Assembly: GCA_949289845.1 (NCBI GenBank)
Contig: CASEPN010000003.1
Location: 141,558 to 177,695 of the forward strand
DNA: 36,138 nucleotides
Direction of reading: 5' to 3'
Source of the DNA: an uncultured Bacillota bacterium
Lineage (GTDB): Bacteria > Bacillota_I > Bacilli_A > RFN20 > CAG-826
Shown here: one piece after another, positions 1-7,448 of the stretch
How positions within the stretch are numbered: position 1 is the first letter of the stretch
Layout: every line of letters starts with the position of its first letter
The notes under the pieces: model-generated
The model's input: only the letters and a program-made list of their open reading frames with translations
Told to the model about the DNA's origin: nothing
Database searches by the model: none
Program-made: the position numbers and the translations under genes

Positions 1-163
1 GCTCCCGATCGTGCTCGTCTGGGCCGACCTCTTCGGGGACGACGTGTCCCTGGCGATGGGCGGCACGGGCCTCATCATCATCGTCGGCGTGGCCATCGAG
101 CTGAACAACCAGATCGACGGCCTCATCGCCGGGAAGAGCCACGAAAGGGCCAGGGAGGGATAG
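1..163 (+). CDS. secY: Protein translocase subunit SecY, C-terminal end (partial)
   Basis: The gene is cut by the left edge of the window; about 53 C-terminal residues are visible, read in the frame starting at base 2 and ending at TAG 161-163. The visible part has the last transmembrane helix, with the family motif GGTGLIIIVGVAIE followed by a polar cytoplasmic tail (LNNQIDGLIAGK). SecY is the pore of the Sec translocon in the cytoplasmic membrane. Its position one base before adk is the usual end of the spc operon in Bacillota, which supports the call independently of the short match. Confidence 0.9.
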   Translation, partial: LPIVLVWADLFGDDVSLAMGGTGLIIIVGVAIELNNQIDGLIAGKSHERAREG

Positions 164-164
164 C

Positions 165-818
165 ATGCTGAACATCATCCTCATGGGTCCGCCGGGGGCC
201 GGCAAGGGCACCGCGGCGACCTGGATCCGGGAGGACTTCCATCTTCCCCACATCTCCACGGGCGACATGTTCCGCGAGGCGATGGCCTCCGGCTCCCCGC
301 TCGGGGAGAAGATCCGCAAGATCGTCGAAAGCGGCGGGCTCGTCAGCGACGAGCTCACCTGCGAGCTCGTGAAGGAGCGCCTCTCGCGCCCCGACTGCCA
401 GGAGGGCTACCTCCTCGACGGCTTCCCCAGGACCATCGCCCAGGCGGAGGCTCTGAAGAAGATGGGGGAGGAGATCAAGCGCCCCCTCGTCGCGGCGATC
501 AACCTCGCCTGCCCTGCCGAGATCCTCGTCGAGCGGGTGACCACCCGCCGCGTCTGCCCCAAGTGCGGGGCCTCCTATAACGTCAAGACCCTGAAGCCGA
601 AGGCGGAAGGGATCTGCGACCTATGCGGGGCCGAGCTCATCCAGCGGAAGGACGACAACGAGGAAGCCTTCCGCACGAGGCTTGAGAACTACAGGAAGAG
701 CACCGAGCCGCTCCTGGGCTACTACCGGGAAGCCGGGCTCCTCCACGAGTTCGACGGCACCCTCCCGATGGGGAACCTGAAGGTGGAGCTCTCCGCCTTC
801 CTGAGGTCGCTCCTCTGA
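165..818 (+). CDS. adk: Adenylate kinase, zinc-binding long form
   Basis: Cytoplasmic enzyme interconverting ATP + AMP and 2 ADP. The 217-residue protein has the P-loop GPPGAGKGT at residues 8-16, the AMP-site STGDMFR around 31-37, and the LDGFPRT signature near 84-90. The LID domain carries two cysteine pairs (Cys131/Cys134 and Cys151/Cys154), which is the structural zinc site typical of Gram-positive long-form kinases. It starts one base after the secY stop and its TGA stop overlaps the proposed CTG start of map, so secY-adk-map appear to be one transcription and translation unit. Confidence 0.97.
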   Translation: MLNIILMGPPGAGKGTAATWIREDFHLPHISTGDMFREAMASGSPLGEKIRKIVESGGLVSDELTCELVKERLSRPDCQEGYLLDGFPRTIAQAEALKKMGEEIKRPLVAAINLACPAEILVERVTTRRVCPKCGASYNVKTLKPKAEGICDLCGAELIQRKDDNEEAFRTRLENYRKSTEPLLGYYREAGLLHEFDGTLPMGNLKVELSAFLRSLL

Positions 819-1582
819 TCGAGAGGAAGAGCGCCCGCGAGATCGCCCTCATGGAGGAGGCCGGGCGCCTCCTCGCCTCGGTCTTCGACCGTCTCGAGGG
901 CGAGATCCGGCCCGGGGTCTCCACCCTGGCCCTCTCCGAGCTCGCCGACCGCCTGATCCAAGAGGGCGGGGGCGTGGCCGCGAGCAAGGGCTACGGGGGC
1001 TTCCCCGAGGCCATCTGCGCCTCCGTGAACGAGGTCCTCGTCCACGGCATCCCCTCTTCCCGGACCATCCTCCGGGAAGGGGACATCGTCTCCCTCGACA
1101 TCGTGGTGAGGAAGGCCGGCTACCACGCCGACGCCTGCCGCACCTACGGGGTCGGGGTCGTCTCCGAGGAGAAGAAGGACCTGATCGAGGCGACGAGGTC
1201 CAGCTTCTTCAAGGGGCTCGAGGAATGCCGCCCCGGACGCCATCTGGGTGACGTGAGCCACGCCATCCAGAGCTACGTCGAGAGCCGCGGCTACTCCGTC
1301 TCGCGCGACTACACCGGCCATGGGATCGGGCGCGAGATGCACGAGGATCCGGCGGTGCCGAACTGGGGAAGCCCAGGATCGGGCCCGCTCCTGAGGCCGG
1401 GGATGGCGCTTGCCATCGAGCCGATGGTGCTCATGGGCTCGCCCCGCGTCCGTGTCCTGAAGGACGGATGGACGGCGGTGAGCAGGGACGGGAAGCCCAC
1501 CGCCCATTACGAGAACACCGTCGTCGTCGCCGAGGATGGCCCCTTGGTCATCACCCTTCAGGAGAAGGAGAGGACAAAGTGA
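815..1582 (+). CDS. map: Methionine aminopeptidase type I, probable CTG start
   Basis: Removes the initiator methionine from nascent proteins in the cytoplasm. The pita-bread-fold metal ligands are all visible: His in LVHGIP, Asp in SLDIVV, Asp in HADACRT, His in [12 protein letters not shown], Glu in AIEPMV and Glu in HYENTV. The first ATG (851) would remove the conserved family N-terminus. Reading upstream in frame gives [11 protein letters not shown] before that Met, which matches the usual MI..K(S/T)..E(I/L)..M start. CTG at 815-817 overlaps the adk TGA and lies 8 bases after a GAGG (803-806), so I place the start there (255 residues). If only ATG is allowed, the start is 851 (243 residues). 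The stop overlaps the infA GTG. Confidence 0.9.
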   Translation: MIERKSAREIALMEEAGRLLASVFDRLEGEIRPGVSTLALSELADRLIQEGGGVAASKGYGGFPEAICASVNEVLVHGIPSSRTILREGDIVSLDIVVRKAGYHADACRTYGVGVVSEEKKDLIEATRSSFFKGLEECRPGRHLGDVSHAIQSYVESRGYSVSRDYTGHGIGREMHEDPAVPNWGSPGSGPLLRPGMALAIEPMVLMGSPRVRVLKDGWTAVSRDGKPTAHYENTVVVAEDGPLVITLQEKERTK

Positions 1583-1800
1583 GCAAGAAGGACTGCATCG
1601 AGATGGACGCCACCGTCCTGGAGAGCCTGCCCAACGCCTACTTCCGCGTGAAGCTTGCCAACGGAGTCGTGATCACCGCCTGCGTCTCGGGAAAAATCCG
1701 GATGCACTACATCCGCATTCTCCCCGGTGATAAGGTCACGGTCCAGTTCTCCCCCTACGATCTAGAACACGGGCGGATCAGCTTCCGGCAGAGAAGCTAG
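1579..1800 (+). CDS. infA: Translation initiation factor IF-1
   Basis: A single S1/OB-fold protein of 73 residues that binds the 30S A site during initiation. The hallmark segment is intact: [13 protein letters not shown], then [15 protein letters not shown], then [13 protein letters not shown]. The GTG start (1579-1581) overlaps the map stop TGA (1580-1582), and GGAGAAGGAGAGG just upstream serves as ribosome binding site. A Met at codon 9 is internal, because starting there would delete the first conserved strand. The position between map and rpmJ is canonical. Confidence 0.96.
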   Translation: MSKKDCIEMDATVLESLPNAYFRVKLANGVVITACVSGKIRMHYIRILPGDKVTVQFSPYDLEHGRISFRQRS

Positions 1801-1819
1801 GAAGCAAAGGAGAAAGCAC

Positions 1820-1933
1820 ATGAAAGTAAGACCGTCGGTCAAGCCGATCTGCGACAAGTGCAAGGTCATCCGGCGCCATGGCGTCGTGATGGTCATCTGC
1901 AGCAACCCCAAGCACAAGCAGCGCCAGGGTTAA
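1820..1933 (+). CDS. rpmJ: Large ribosomal subunit protein bL36
   Basis: A 37-residue basic protein starting [14 protein letters not shown]. It is the zinc-binding form of L36, with ligands Cys11, Cys14, Cys27 and His32. AAAGGAG sits just before the ATG. It lies 19 bases after infA and before rpsM, which is the standard order in Bacillota. Confidence 0.96.
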   Translation: MKVRPSVKPICDKCKVIRRHGVVMVICSNPKHKQRQG

Positions 1934-1957
1934 GGGAAGGGAAAGGACAAAAGAATC

Positions 1958-2338
1958 ATGGCAATGGCACGCATCGCGGGCGTCGACATCCCCGCGGAAA
2001 AGCAGGTCTGGGTTTCCCTGACCTACATCTACGGCATCGGCAGGACGACCGCCAGGAAGATCTGCAAGGATGCCAAGGTCGTCGAGACCAAGCGCGTGAA
2101 GGACCTCACCGACGAGGAGATGGTCCGCATCCGCGCCGAGGTGGCCAAGTACCGCACCGAGGGCGACCTCCGGCGCGAGGTGGCCTACAACATCAAGCGG
2201 CTGACCGACATCGGCTGCTACCGCGGCATCCGCCACCGCCGCGGCCTCCCCGTCCGCGGGCAGAGGACGAAGACCAACGCCCGCACCCGCAAGGGCAAGA
2301 GGAAGACGATCGCCAACAAGAAGGAGGCCACGAGGTAA
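1958..2338 (+). CDS. rpsM: Small ribosomal subunit protein uS13
   Basis: Protein of the 30S head that contacts the 50S subunit and the P-site tRNA. The 126 residues include the family start ARIAGVDIP, the helix-hairpin segment [14 protein letters not shown] and the basic C-terminal tail [22 protein letters not shown]. Two in-frame ATGs are possible (1958 and 1964). I chose 1958 because AAAGGA at 1942-1947 is then about 10 bases upstream. The shorter form, MARIAG, would resemble most homologues more closely. Confidence 0.96.
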   Translation: MAMARIAGVDIPAEKQVWVSLTYIYGIGRTTARKICKDAKVVETKRVKDLTDEEMVRIRAEVAKYRTEGDLRREVAYNIKRLTDIGCYRGIRHRRGLPVRGQRTKTNARTRKGKRKTIANKKEATR

Positions 2339-2341
2339 CCT

Positions 2342-2752
2342 ATGGCAGAGAAGAAGACCGCCGCCCGGGGCAAGGGCCCCCAGCGGAAGAAGAAGGTCAG
2401 GCGCAGCTTCACGGACGCCCTCGCCTTCATCACCAGCAGCAGCAACAACACCATCGTCACCGTCACCGACCGCCAGGGGAACGTCCTCACGTGGTCGGCC
2501 GCCGGGGCCCTCGGCTACCGGGGCGCCAAGAAGAGCACTCCCTACGCCGCGAGCCAGGTCGCCGAAAGCGCCGGGCAGAAGGCCTACGAGCAGGGGATCC
2601 GCAACGTGGACGTCCGCGTCCGCGGCGTCGGCCCCGGTCGCGAGGGCGCGATGCGCGGCCTTGTGAACGCCAAGCTCAACATCCTCTCGATCGAGGACGT
2701 CACCCCGATCCCCCATAACGGCTGCCGTCCGCCCAAGAGGCGGAGGGGCTAG
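2342..2752 (+). CDS. rpsK: Small ribosomal subunit protein uS11
   Basis: Platform protein of the 30S subunit, 136 residues. Conserved segments visible are [51 protein letters not shown] and the C-terminal [17 protein letters not shown]. The N-terminal 20 residues are a basic extension. It starts three bases after the rpsM stop and precedes rpoA, as expected. Confidence 0.97.
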   Translation: MAEKKTAARGKGPQRKKKVRRSFTDALAFITSSSNNTIVTVTDRQGNVLTWSAAGALGYRGAKKSTPYAASQVAESAGQKAYEQGIRNVDVRVRGVGPGREGAMRGLVNAKLNILSIEDVTPIPHNGCRPPKRRRG

Positions 2753-2769
2753 ATAGCGAGGAGGAAGAA

Positions 2770-3762
2770 ATGGCTATCGAAAGCAAGGAGACGCTCATCG
2801 CCCGCCCCTTCCAGGGCTTCGACATCCGCATCGAGTCCATGAGCGAGGAGGAGCACTACGCCCGCTTCGTCATGGAGCCGCTCGAGCGCGGCTTCGGCCA
2901 GACGATCGGGAACGCCCTCCGCCGGGTGCTCCTGAGCGCCCTCCCGGGCGTGGCCGTCTACGCGGTCGAGATCGAGGGCGTGCGCCACGAGTTCAGCGCC
3001 ATCGAGGGCATCGAGGAGGACGTCACGAGCATCATCCTCAACCTCAAGGAGCTCGTGCTCCGCTACGATGACGGGGGCACCGACTCCCGCCGCCTCGAGG
3101 TCGACGTGAAGGGGCCCTGCACCCTCCGCGCGGGGGACCTCCGCCTTCCCGCGATGACCTCCGTCGTGAACCCGGAGCTTGAGATCGCCCACCTCCGCGA
3201 GGGGGCCGAGCTCAAGATGCTCGTCTACGTCGGGGCCGGGAGAGGTTACTTCACGAGCGAGGAGAACAAGGTCGAGCGCAAGGTCGACCACATCGGCGTC
3301 ATCACCACCGACAGCAGCTTCTCGCCGATCGTGAAGGTCGGCTACAAGGTCGAGCCGACCCGCGTGGGCCACGACTCGCGCTACGACTCCCTTGAGCTCG
3401 AGGTGACCACCGACGGCTCCCTCGAGCCGAGCGAGGCCGTCGCCATGGCCGCCCAGATCCTCATCACGCACTTCCAGAAGTGCCTCGACCTGGACGAGAA
3501 GGCGAAGTCGGTCCGCACCGAGATCGAGGAGCGCCACGTCGAGGAGAACCGCTACCAGGACATGATGATCGAGGAGCTCGACCTCAGCGTCCGTTCGCAG
3601 AACTGCCTCAAGCGCGCCGGCATCTGCACCGTCCTCGAGCTCACCCAGAAGAGCGAGGAAGACATGATGAAGGTGCGCAACCTCGGCAAGAAATCGCTGA
3701 AGGAAGTGAAGGACAGGCTCGCTGGGCTCGGGCTCCACTTCCGCGACTACGTAGGAGATTGA
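2770..3762 (+). CDS. rpoA: RNA polymerase subunit alpha
   Basis: Alpha subunit of RNA polymerase, 330 residues. The N-terminal dimerisation and assembly domain shows EPLERGFGQTIGNALRRVLLSALPG and later LRAGDLRLP. The C-terminal domain (from about residue 260) has the helix-hairpin-helix segment IEELDLSVRSQNCLKRAGI and LGKKSLKEVKDRL, which contacts UP elements and activators. AGGAGGA lies immediately upstream of the ATG. The TGA stop is two bases before the rplQ ATG, indicating co-translation. Confidence 0.98.
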   Translation: MAIESKETLIARPFQGFDIRIESMSEEEHYARFVMEPLERGFGQTIGNALRRVLLSALPGVAVYAVEIEGVRHEFSAIEGIEEDVTSIILNLKELVLRYDDGGTDSRRLEVDVKGPCTLRAGDLRLPAMTSVVNPELEIAHLREGAELKMLVYVGAGRGYFTSEENKVERKVDHIGVITTDSSFSPIVKVGYKVEPTRVGHDSRYDSLELEVTTDGSLEPSEAVAMAAQILITHFQKCLDLDEKAKSVRTEIEERHVEENRYQDMMIEELDLSVRSQNCLKRAGICTVLELTQKSEEDMMKVRNLGKKSLKEVKDRLAGLGLHFRDYVGD

Positions 3763-3764
3763 CC

Positions 3765-4169
3765 ATGGCAAGACAAGGTAGGAAGAACGTCCACGGCAAG
3801 GCCGGCGTCCGCTTCAAGGCCGGCTGGACCGCGAGCAAGGAATGGAGCATGATCCGCAACCACGTGAGCGAGCTCATCGTCCACGGGGAGATCAAGGTTC
3901 CTTCCGGCGTCGTCAAGGAGCTCGTCTCGGAGACGGAGCGCTGCGTCACCTTCGCGAAGAAGGGCGACCTCGCCTCTCGCCGCCAGGCGGCCCGCATCGT
4001 CCGCGAGAACATCCTCGCCAAGGACGGGAGGAGCTGCCTCAAGGTGCTCTTCGAGGATATCGCGCCCCGCTATAAGGAGCGCCAGGGCGGCTACACCCAG
4101 ACCTTCAAGCTCGGGCCCCGTCGCGGCGACAACGCCGAGATCGTGCTCGTCCGCTTCGTCCAGGACTAA
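3765..4169 (+). CDS. rplQ: Large ribosomal subunit protein bL17
   Basis: Last gene of the alpha operon, 134 residues. The N-terminal third is somewhat divergent (GRKNVHGKAGVRFKAG where most homologues have LGR..aHR.AllrNl), but ELIVHGEIKV, the basic helix region SRRQAARIV, RYKERQGGYTQTFKLGPRRGDNAEIVLVRFV and the length identify L17. The ATG is at 3765; a longer open frame upstream is only read-through of rpoA in another frame. A terminator follows directly. Confidence 0.95.
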   Translation: MARQGRKNVHGKAGVRFKAGWTASKEWSMIRNHVSELIVHGEIKVPSGVVKELVSETERCVTFAKKGDLASRRQAARIVRENILAKDGRSCLKVLFEDIAPRYKERQGGYTQTFKLGPRRGDNAEIVLVRFVQD

Positions 4170-4216
4170 GCGCCCTGGGAACAGGCGCCTTCCTTCCGGG
4201 GAGGGCGCTTTTCTCT
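4169..4216 (+). terminator. Rho-independent terminator of the spc/alpha operon
   Basis: The perfect 8-bp inverted repeat AGCGCCCT (4169-4176) / AGGGCGCT (4202-4209) has a 25-base loop and is followed by TTTTCTCTT. It starts on the last base of the rplQ stop codon. Confidence 0.85.
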
Positions 4217-4253
4217 TGGCTGGATTAGTTTTCTCTCCGAACCATTCACAAAG

Positions 4254-4280
4254 CCGGGAAGGGGAATTATCCTTACCCGG
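4254..4280 (+). promoter_or_regulatory. Stem-loop directly before the ribosome binding site
   Basis: CCGGG-AAGG at 4254-4262 pairs with CCTT-A-CCCGG at 4271-4280 around an 8-base loop. It ends directly against AAAGGAG (4281-4287). It could protect the 5' end of the mRNA or modulate translation of the downstream membrane protein. No promoter could be placed confidently in 4217-4253. Confidence 0.35.
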
Positions 4281-4293
4281 AAAGGAGCGCTCC

Positions 4294-5481
4294 ATGCAAA
4301 AGAAGCCATTCTCCGGAAAGACGCTGCGCCTCGTTTTCGGGATCATCGCGGCCATCCTCTTCCTCGTCTCGCTCGTGTCCTACTTCGTGATGTCCGCCCA
4401 GGCGTCGCTTCCCAAGGACGACCCGAACTACGTGATGATCCCGCCCTACGTCGTCGCGCTTCCGGGGGATATCGCGATCATCACGGGGGCAGCCGCCCTC
4501 TTCCACCTTCTCTTCGCGGGGCTTGCGAAGAAAGGGAAGGCCGCGAACTGGGTTTCCCTCGCTTCCTCGATCGCCCTCATCGGGCTTAGCCTCGGCCTCG
4601 GCTTCTCCCTCGGGCTGATGGACGACGGGGCCTTCCAGGGAGGGAACATCGTCCTGATCCTTTTCCCGACGATCATCGGCCTTATCTTCGCGATCCCTCT
4701 CCTCATCGGGTCGATCATGGGGATCCGCTATGCGGGCGTCATCGCCCCGGGCGAGGAGAAGGACATCGAGGCGGAGGAAAGGAGAGCCCGCCACGATGAG
4801 GAGAGGAAGGAGCGCATCGAGCGCGCCGAGCGCCTTGCCAAAGGGACGGTGCCCGAAGGGGAGAGCAAGTTCATCGGGAACGGGCTCGAGCTCTGGGGAT
4901 GGTCGCTCCTTGGCTCCTTGGTCACAATCTGCACCTGCGGCATCTGCCTCCCCATCGCGGTGAACTGGATCTACCGCTACAAGACGGAGCACATGCTCGT
5001 CTCCGGAAGGAAGCTCGTCTGGCATGGGACCGCCGCCGGTCTCTTCGGAAACTGGATCAAGTGGCTCCTGCTCACTATCGTCACCTGCGGCATCTACGGG
5101 CTCTGGGTGGAGAAGAGGCTCCTCCAGTGGAAGGCGAGGAACACCTCCTACGAAGGCTGCCCGGTCGGAAGCGAGGAGGATGGGGACTACGACGGCAGCG
5201 TCCTCGGCCTCTTCCTGGTCCGCCTGGCCTCCGGCCTCCTGACGCTCATCACCTGCGGCATCTATAGCCCCTGGGCGTACGCAAGGATCACGCGCTACCA
5301 GATGGAGCACACCAAGTACGCGGGGATGCGCGTCGCCTTCGAGGGCAGCGGCGGGGACTACTTCCTCACATGGCTCAAGAGCGTCCTGCTCTCCCTCATC
5401 ACCTGCGGGCTCTACGCGATCATCAAGTGCCCGATCCTCTGCTGGATCGCGGAGAACACCTACTTCGAGCGCCCGGAATAG
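4294..5481 (+). CDS. Polytopic membrane protein with DUF898 (YjgN-like) C-terminal half
   Basis: The start is ATG 4294 with AAAGGAG 6 bases upstream, giving 395 residues. Residues 1-155 contain about four hydrophobic helices. A charged coiled-coil-like stretch (EERRARHDEERKERIERAERL) follows. The C-terminal half is built from tandem units, each with a hydrophobic helix carrying TCGI(C/Y): ICTCGICLP, IVTCGIYGLW, LITCGIYSPW and LITCGLYAII. Between them are RY..EH/NT..G..V.FHG-like linkers typical of the DUF898 (YjgN) family. The function of that family is unknown; the protein is expected in the cytoplasmic membrane. It is monocistronic between two terminators. Confidence 0.75.
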   Translation: MQKKPFSGKTLRLVFGIIAAILFLVSLVSYFVMSAQASLPKDDPNYVMIPPYVVALPGDIAIITGAAALFHLLFAGLAKKGKAANWVSLASSIALIGLSLGLGFSLGLMDDGAFQGGNIVLILFPTIIGLIFAIPLLIGSIMGIRYAGVIAPGEEKDIEAEERRARHDEERKERIERAERLAKGTVPEGESKFIGNGLELWGWSLLGSLVTICTCGICLPIAVNWIYRYKTEHMLVSGRKLVWHGTAAGLFGNWIKWLLLTIVTCGIYGLWVEKRLLQWKARNTSYEGCPVGSEEDGDYDGSVLGLFLVRLASGLLTLITCGIYSPWAYARITRYQMEHTKYAGMRVAFEGSGGDYFLTWLKSVLLSLITCGLYAIIKCPILCWIAENTYFERPE

Positions 5482-5492
5482 GGAAATCTATG

Positions 5493-5519
5493 AAAGGAGG
5501 CGGGTTCTGCCTCCTTTTT
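5493..5519 (+). terminator. Rho-independent terminator after the DUF898-like gene
   Basis: AAAGGAGGC (5493-5501) and GCCTCCTTT pair perfectly over 9 bp with a 7-base loop, and the right arm runs into a T tract (TTTTT). It starts 12 bases after the stop codon. Confidence 0.85.
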
Positions 5520-5649
5520 CGTTAGCCAAAGTAGTTCTTCCCCCGTGAAACAGATTTGGGGAAGGCGTCCTTGGCCAGCGGGAAAGAAAGAAAGGGAGTC
5601 CTTGCTTGGCCTCTTAGCCAGGGTTTCCCTTGCTTCGGGGAAATCTATT

Positions 5650-6555
5650 TCAGAAGGAAGCATCCGGATTGATCACGCGCTTATCTTGGTACGACCTCAG
5701 GAGAACGGCGAAGAAGACGAACCAAGCCTTCGCGTCCGGAGGGGTCTGGCTTTCCGGAGGGAAGGCAACTTCCACCATATTGTTTCCCATTTCAATGATA
5801 GAGAAAAGGCGCCTTGCCCCATCGGTTTCGGTTTGGTTCCTCAAAAGGCAAGGCAAGCATTCCCTGGCTTCTCTGTGAATCGCTTCGTATTGGTGGGGTG
5901 AGCCGTAGTAGAGGTAGGAACAAACGCTAGGAAGCTCAGCTTTGATGTTTTTCACATAGGACTTGGATTGCGATAGCTTTCCAGCGTCCAGGATCGCGAC
6001 AGGGAAGAAGCGGTGGTCTGTCATGATGAGAAAATTACTTTCTCCGTGGGGGATGAGGGGGAAGAGCGCTGCTTCGGCGAATTCGTCAAGGAACCCGGCT
6101 TCATGGGACATCCGCATGAGGCCTCTCAGGAGGGGATCGTGGCTTTCCCAGAGGCGGGACAAGACATGACGCATATTCCGGCCTTCCGCATCGTTCTGCG
6201 CGGCGATATCCCCGACTAGGGAAAGACGTTCCTGGAGCTGGGGAAGGGCCTCCTTGCCGTCCATTGCCGCGCGCAGAAGTTCCAGCGGCCTGACGATGTC
6301 GACAAAGCGGGCATTGTCGATGTCTGCCCTTCTTGTTTTTCCCCGGATTTTCCTAGGGACGTCGCAGTTCATCGCCCGAACCAGCGAAAGCCCATGGTCA
6401 ACAGGGTCGCGATGAATCTTCTTCAGGTCCTCGTGGTACCCGATGGTCATGACGAAACGGGTGACGGTCTTCTTTCGTTCTTTGCAGTAATGGGATTCGT
6501 ATATCTGGAGATATAGCCCCCTTTTGCGGACGCTTTTCCTTAGGAAGTAGCTCAT
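5650..6555 (-). CDS. Protein with IS1634-transposase-like N-terminus; possible domesticated or deleted transposase
   Basis: 301 residues on the minus strand from ATG 6555-6553. The first ~60 residues (MSYFLRKSVRKRGLYLQIYE, then RFVMTIGYHEDLKK and a DPVDH segment) match what I know of the N-terminus of IS1634-family transposases. The rest does not show a recognisable RNase H-like DDE core. It has alpha-helical segments, then FLIMTDHRFFPVAILD and, near the end, AKAWFVFFAVLLRSYQDKRV, which faintly recalls a transposase C-terminal helix. No Shine-Dalgarno precedes the ATG, and codon use is less GC-biased than in neighbouring genes, consistent with acquired DNA. It could be an internally deleted transposase (pseudogene) or a separate family sharing the N-terminal domain. 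No terminal inverted repeats were found. Confidence 0.5.
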   Translation of the reverse strand: MSYFLRKSVRKRGLYLQIYESHYCKERKKTVTRFVMTIGYHEDLKKIHRDPVDHGLSLVRAMNCDVPRKIRGKTRRADIDNARFVDIVRPLELLRAAMDGKEALPQLQERLSLVGDIAAQNDAEGRNMRHVLSRLWESHDPLLRGLMRMSHEAGFLDEFAEAALFPLIPHGESNFLIMTDHRFFPVAILDAGKLSQSKSYVKNIKAELPSVCSYLYYGSPHQYEAIHREARECLPCLLRNQTETDGARRLFSIIEMGNNMVEVAFPPESQTPPDAKAWFVFFAVLLRSYQDKRVINPDASF

Positions 6556-6586
6556 CGGGGGTGGACGGAGAGAGCAAACCGGCTCT

Positions 6587-7075
6587 CTATTCGGGCTCTT
6601 TCTCCGGACGGAAGTAGGCCCAGATCTTGCAAAGGACGTAGATGAGGAAGTTGGGGAGCGCGGTGCCGAACAGGATGATGAGGCCCATCTGCCAATACTC
6701 ATCCTGCATGCGGTACAGATACTCTGTGATTCCCGAGGGGGACACCCTCGCGTAGACATCCATCGTGAAGAAGGCGATGAGGGACACGAGCGCGAGGACG
6801 ATCGACATGGAGAGGAAGCACCTTGCGAAGAGGGGATCCCTGGCGAACTCGTCCATCCCCCATTTCGCGCCCTTCTTGCTTTCGCGGATCTTCCGGGATA
6901 TGGGGCGATAGAGAACCGTGTAAAGTGGAATGAGGCCGAACAAGACGGTGTAGATGACTAGGTAGGCTGACGGATACCAATATCCACTGAAATGAAGGAA
7001 CGTCCCTGTGTCTAGGAAGAAAAGCAGAGTAACGACGCCTGTGTAGCAGGCGAGCAAATGGTTGACTTTCTTCAT
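6587..7075 (-). CDS. Small four-helix membrane protein of unknown function
   Basis: 162 residues from the minus-strand ATG at 7075-7073, preceded by GGGAGG about 8 bases upstream, which decides against the longer open frame. Four hydrophobic segments are seen, around residues 9-28, 35-56, 87-107 and 128-152. The loop between helices 2 and 3 is basic (YRPISRKIRESKKGAKWG), suggesting a cytoplasmic side. I do not recognise a family. It stops 31 bases before the transposase-like gene on the same strand, so the two may be co-transcribed. A structured stretch (7100-7168) lies in its probable 5' untranslated region. Confidence 0.6.
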   Translation of the reverse strand: MKKVNHLLACYTGVVTLLFFLDTGTFLHFSGYWYPSAYLVIYTVLFGLIPLYTVLYRPISRKIRESKKGAKWGMDEFARDPLFARCFLSMSIVLALVSLIAFFTMDVYARVSPSGITEYLYRMQDEYWQMGLIILFGTALPNFLIYVLCKIWAYFRPEKEPE

Positions 7076-7099
7076 TGTCGTTTCCTCCCGACATAGGTT

Positions 7100-7168
7100 C
7101 CAGCAGGAGTAGAGGGCAGCGGACTCTGCCCTCGTATGGCAGCTTCCTAACCTGCGATTCTCTGCTGG
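7100..7168 (-). ncRNA. Possible structured leader RNA (three-way junction) of unknown class
   Basis: Read on the minus strand, CCAGCAG (7168-7162) pairs with CTGCTGG (7106-7100) to close a stem. Inside lie a GCAG/CTGC hairpin (7155-7152 with 7142-7139) and a perfect 8-bp hairpin, GAGGGCAG / CTGCCCTC (7133-7126 with 7119-7112). The whole element ends 24 bases before the membrane-protein start codon. It does not match the riboswitch consensus sequences I can recall. The smallest stem (4 bp) could be chance. Confidence 0.35.
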
Positions 7169-7366
7169 CGATAGAAGCCTCGGCCGCAACGTGCTCTCAG
7201 ATGGGCTTTTTTGCAAATCCTATTTTATCTAGGGCAACTGAAGGGAGGGAGATTATCGGAGGTAGCATATTCCCCTTTGTAAAGGCAATTCAAACGCGCT
7301 TGTCCTCCTTATAAATCGGTAAGCCGGTAATTCACTCCGGAAATCACTTTCCCCGCCATCCTTTCG

Positions 7367-7394
7367 TTGCCATGCGCGCCCACGCGCTTAAAAT
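7367..7394 (+). promoter_or_regulatory. Candidate sigma-A-type promoter of the hydrogenase operon
   Basis: TTGCCA (7367-7372), a 16-base spacer, then TAAAAT (7389-7394), with the ATG of the first hydrogenase gene 54 bases downstream. A convincing Rex-type palindrome was searched for by eye and not found. Confidence 0.5.
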
Positions 7395-7448
7395 CAACTC
7401 AGTATCGCCGTCCTTTTCATCGCGGCGAGCCGCCAGGAGGTACCGTCG

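Larger units (their letters stand above)
7076..7448. other. Divergent intergenic region (373 bases)
   Basis: Separates the minus-strand membrane-protein gene from the hydrogenase operon. It holds the three-way-junction-like structure at 7100-7168 and the hydrogenase promoter candidate at 7367-7394. A weak minus-strand promoter candidate is also present (TTGAAT read from 7293, TATGCT read from 7269, spacer 18). A small open frame across part of it on the plus strand has no ribosome binding site and no recognisable product. I see no tRNA or other gene in it. Confidence 0.6.

Noticed and set aside
7277-7294. Rex redox-repressor operator upstream of the hydrogenase operon
   Set aside because: TTGTAAAGGCAATTCAAA has the right left arm, but the symmetry breaks at several positions, and it lies about 70 bases upstream of the best promoter.
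7075-7314. 79-codon plus-strand frame in the divergent region
   Set aside because: No ribosome binding site, overlaps the structured leader and upstream region, and the product resembles nothing known.
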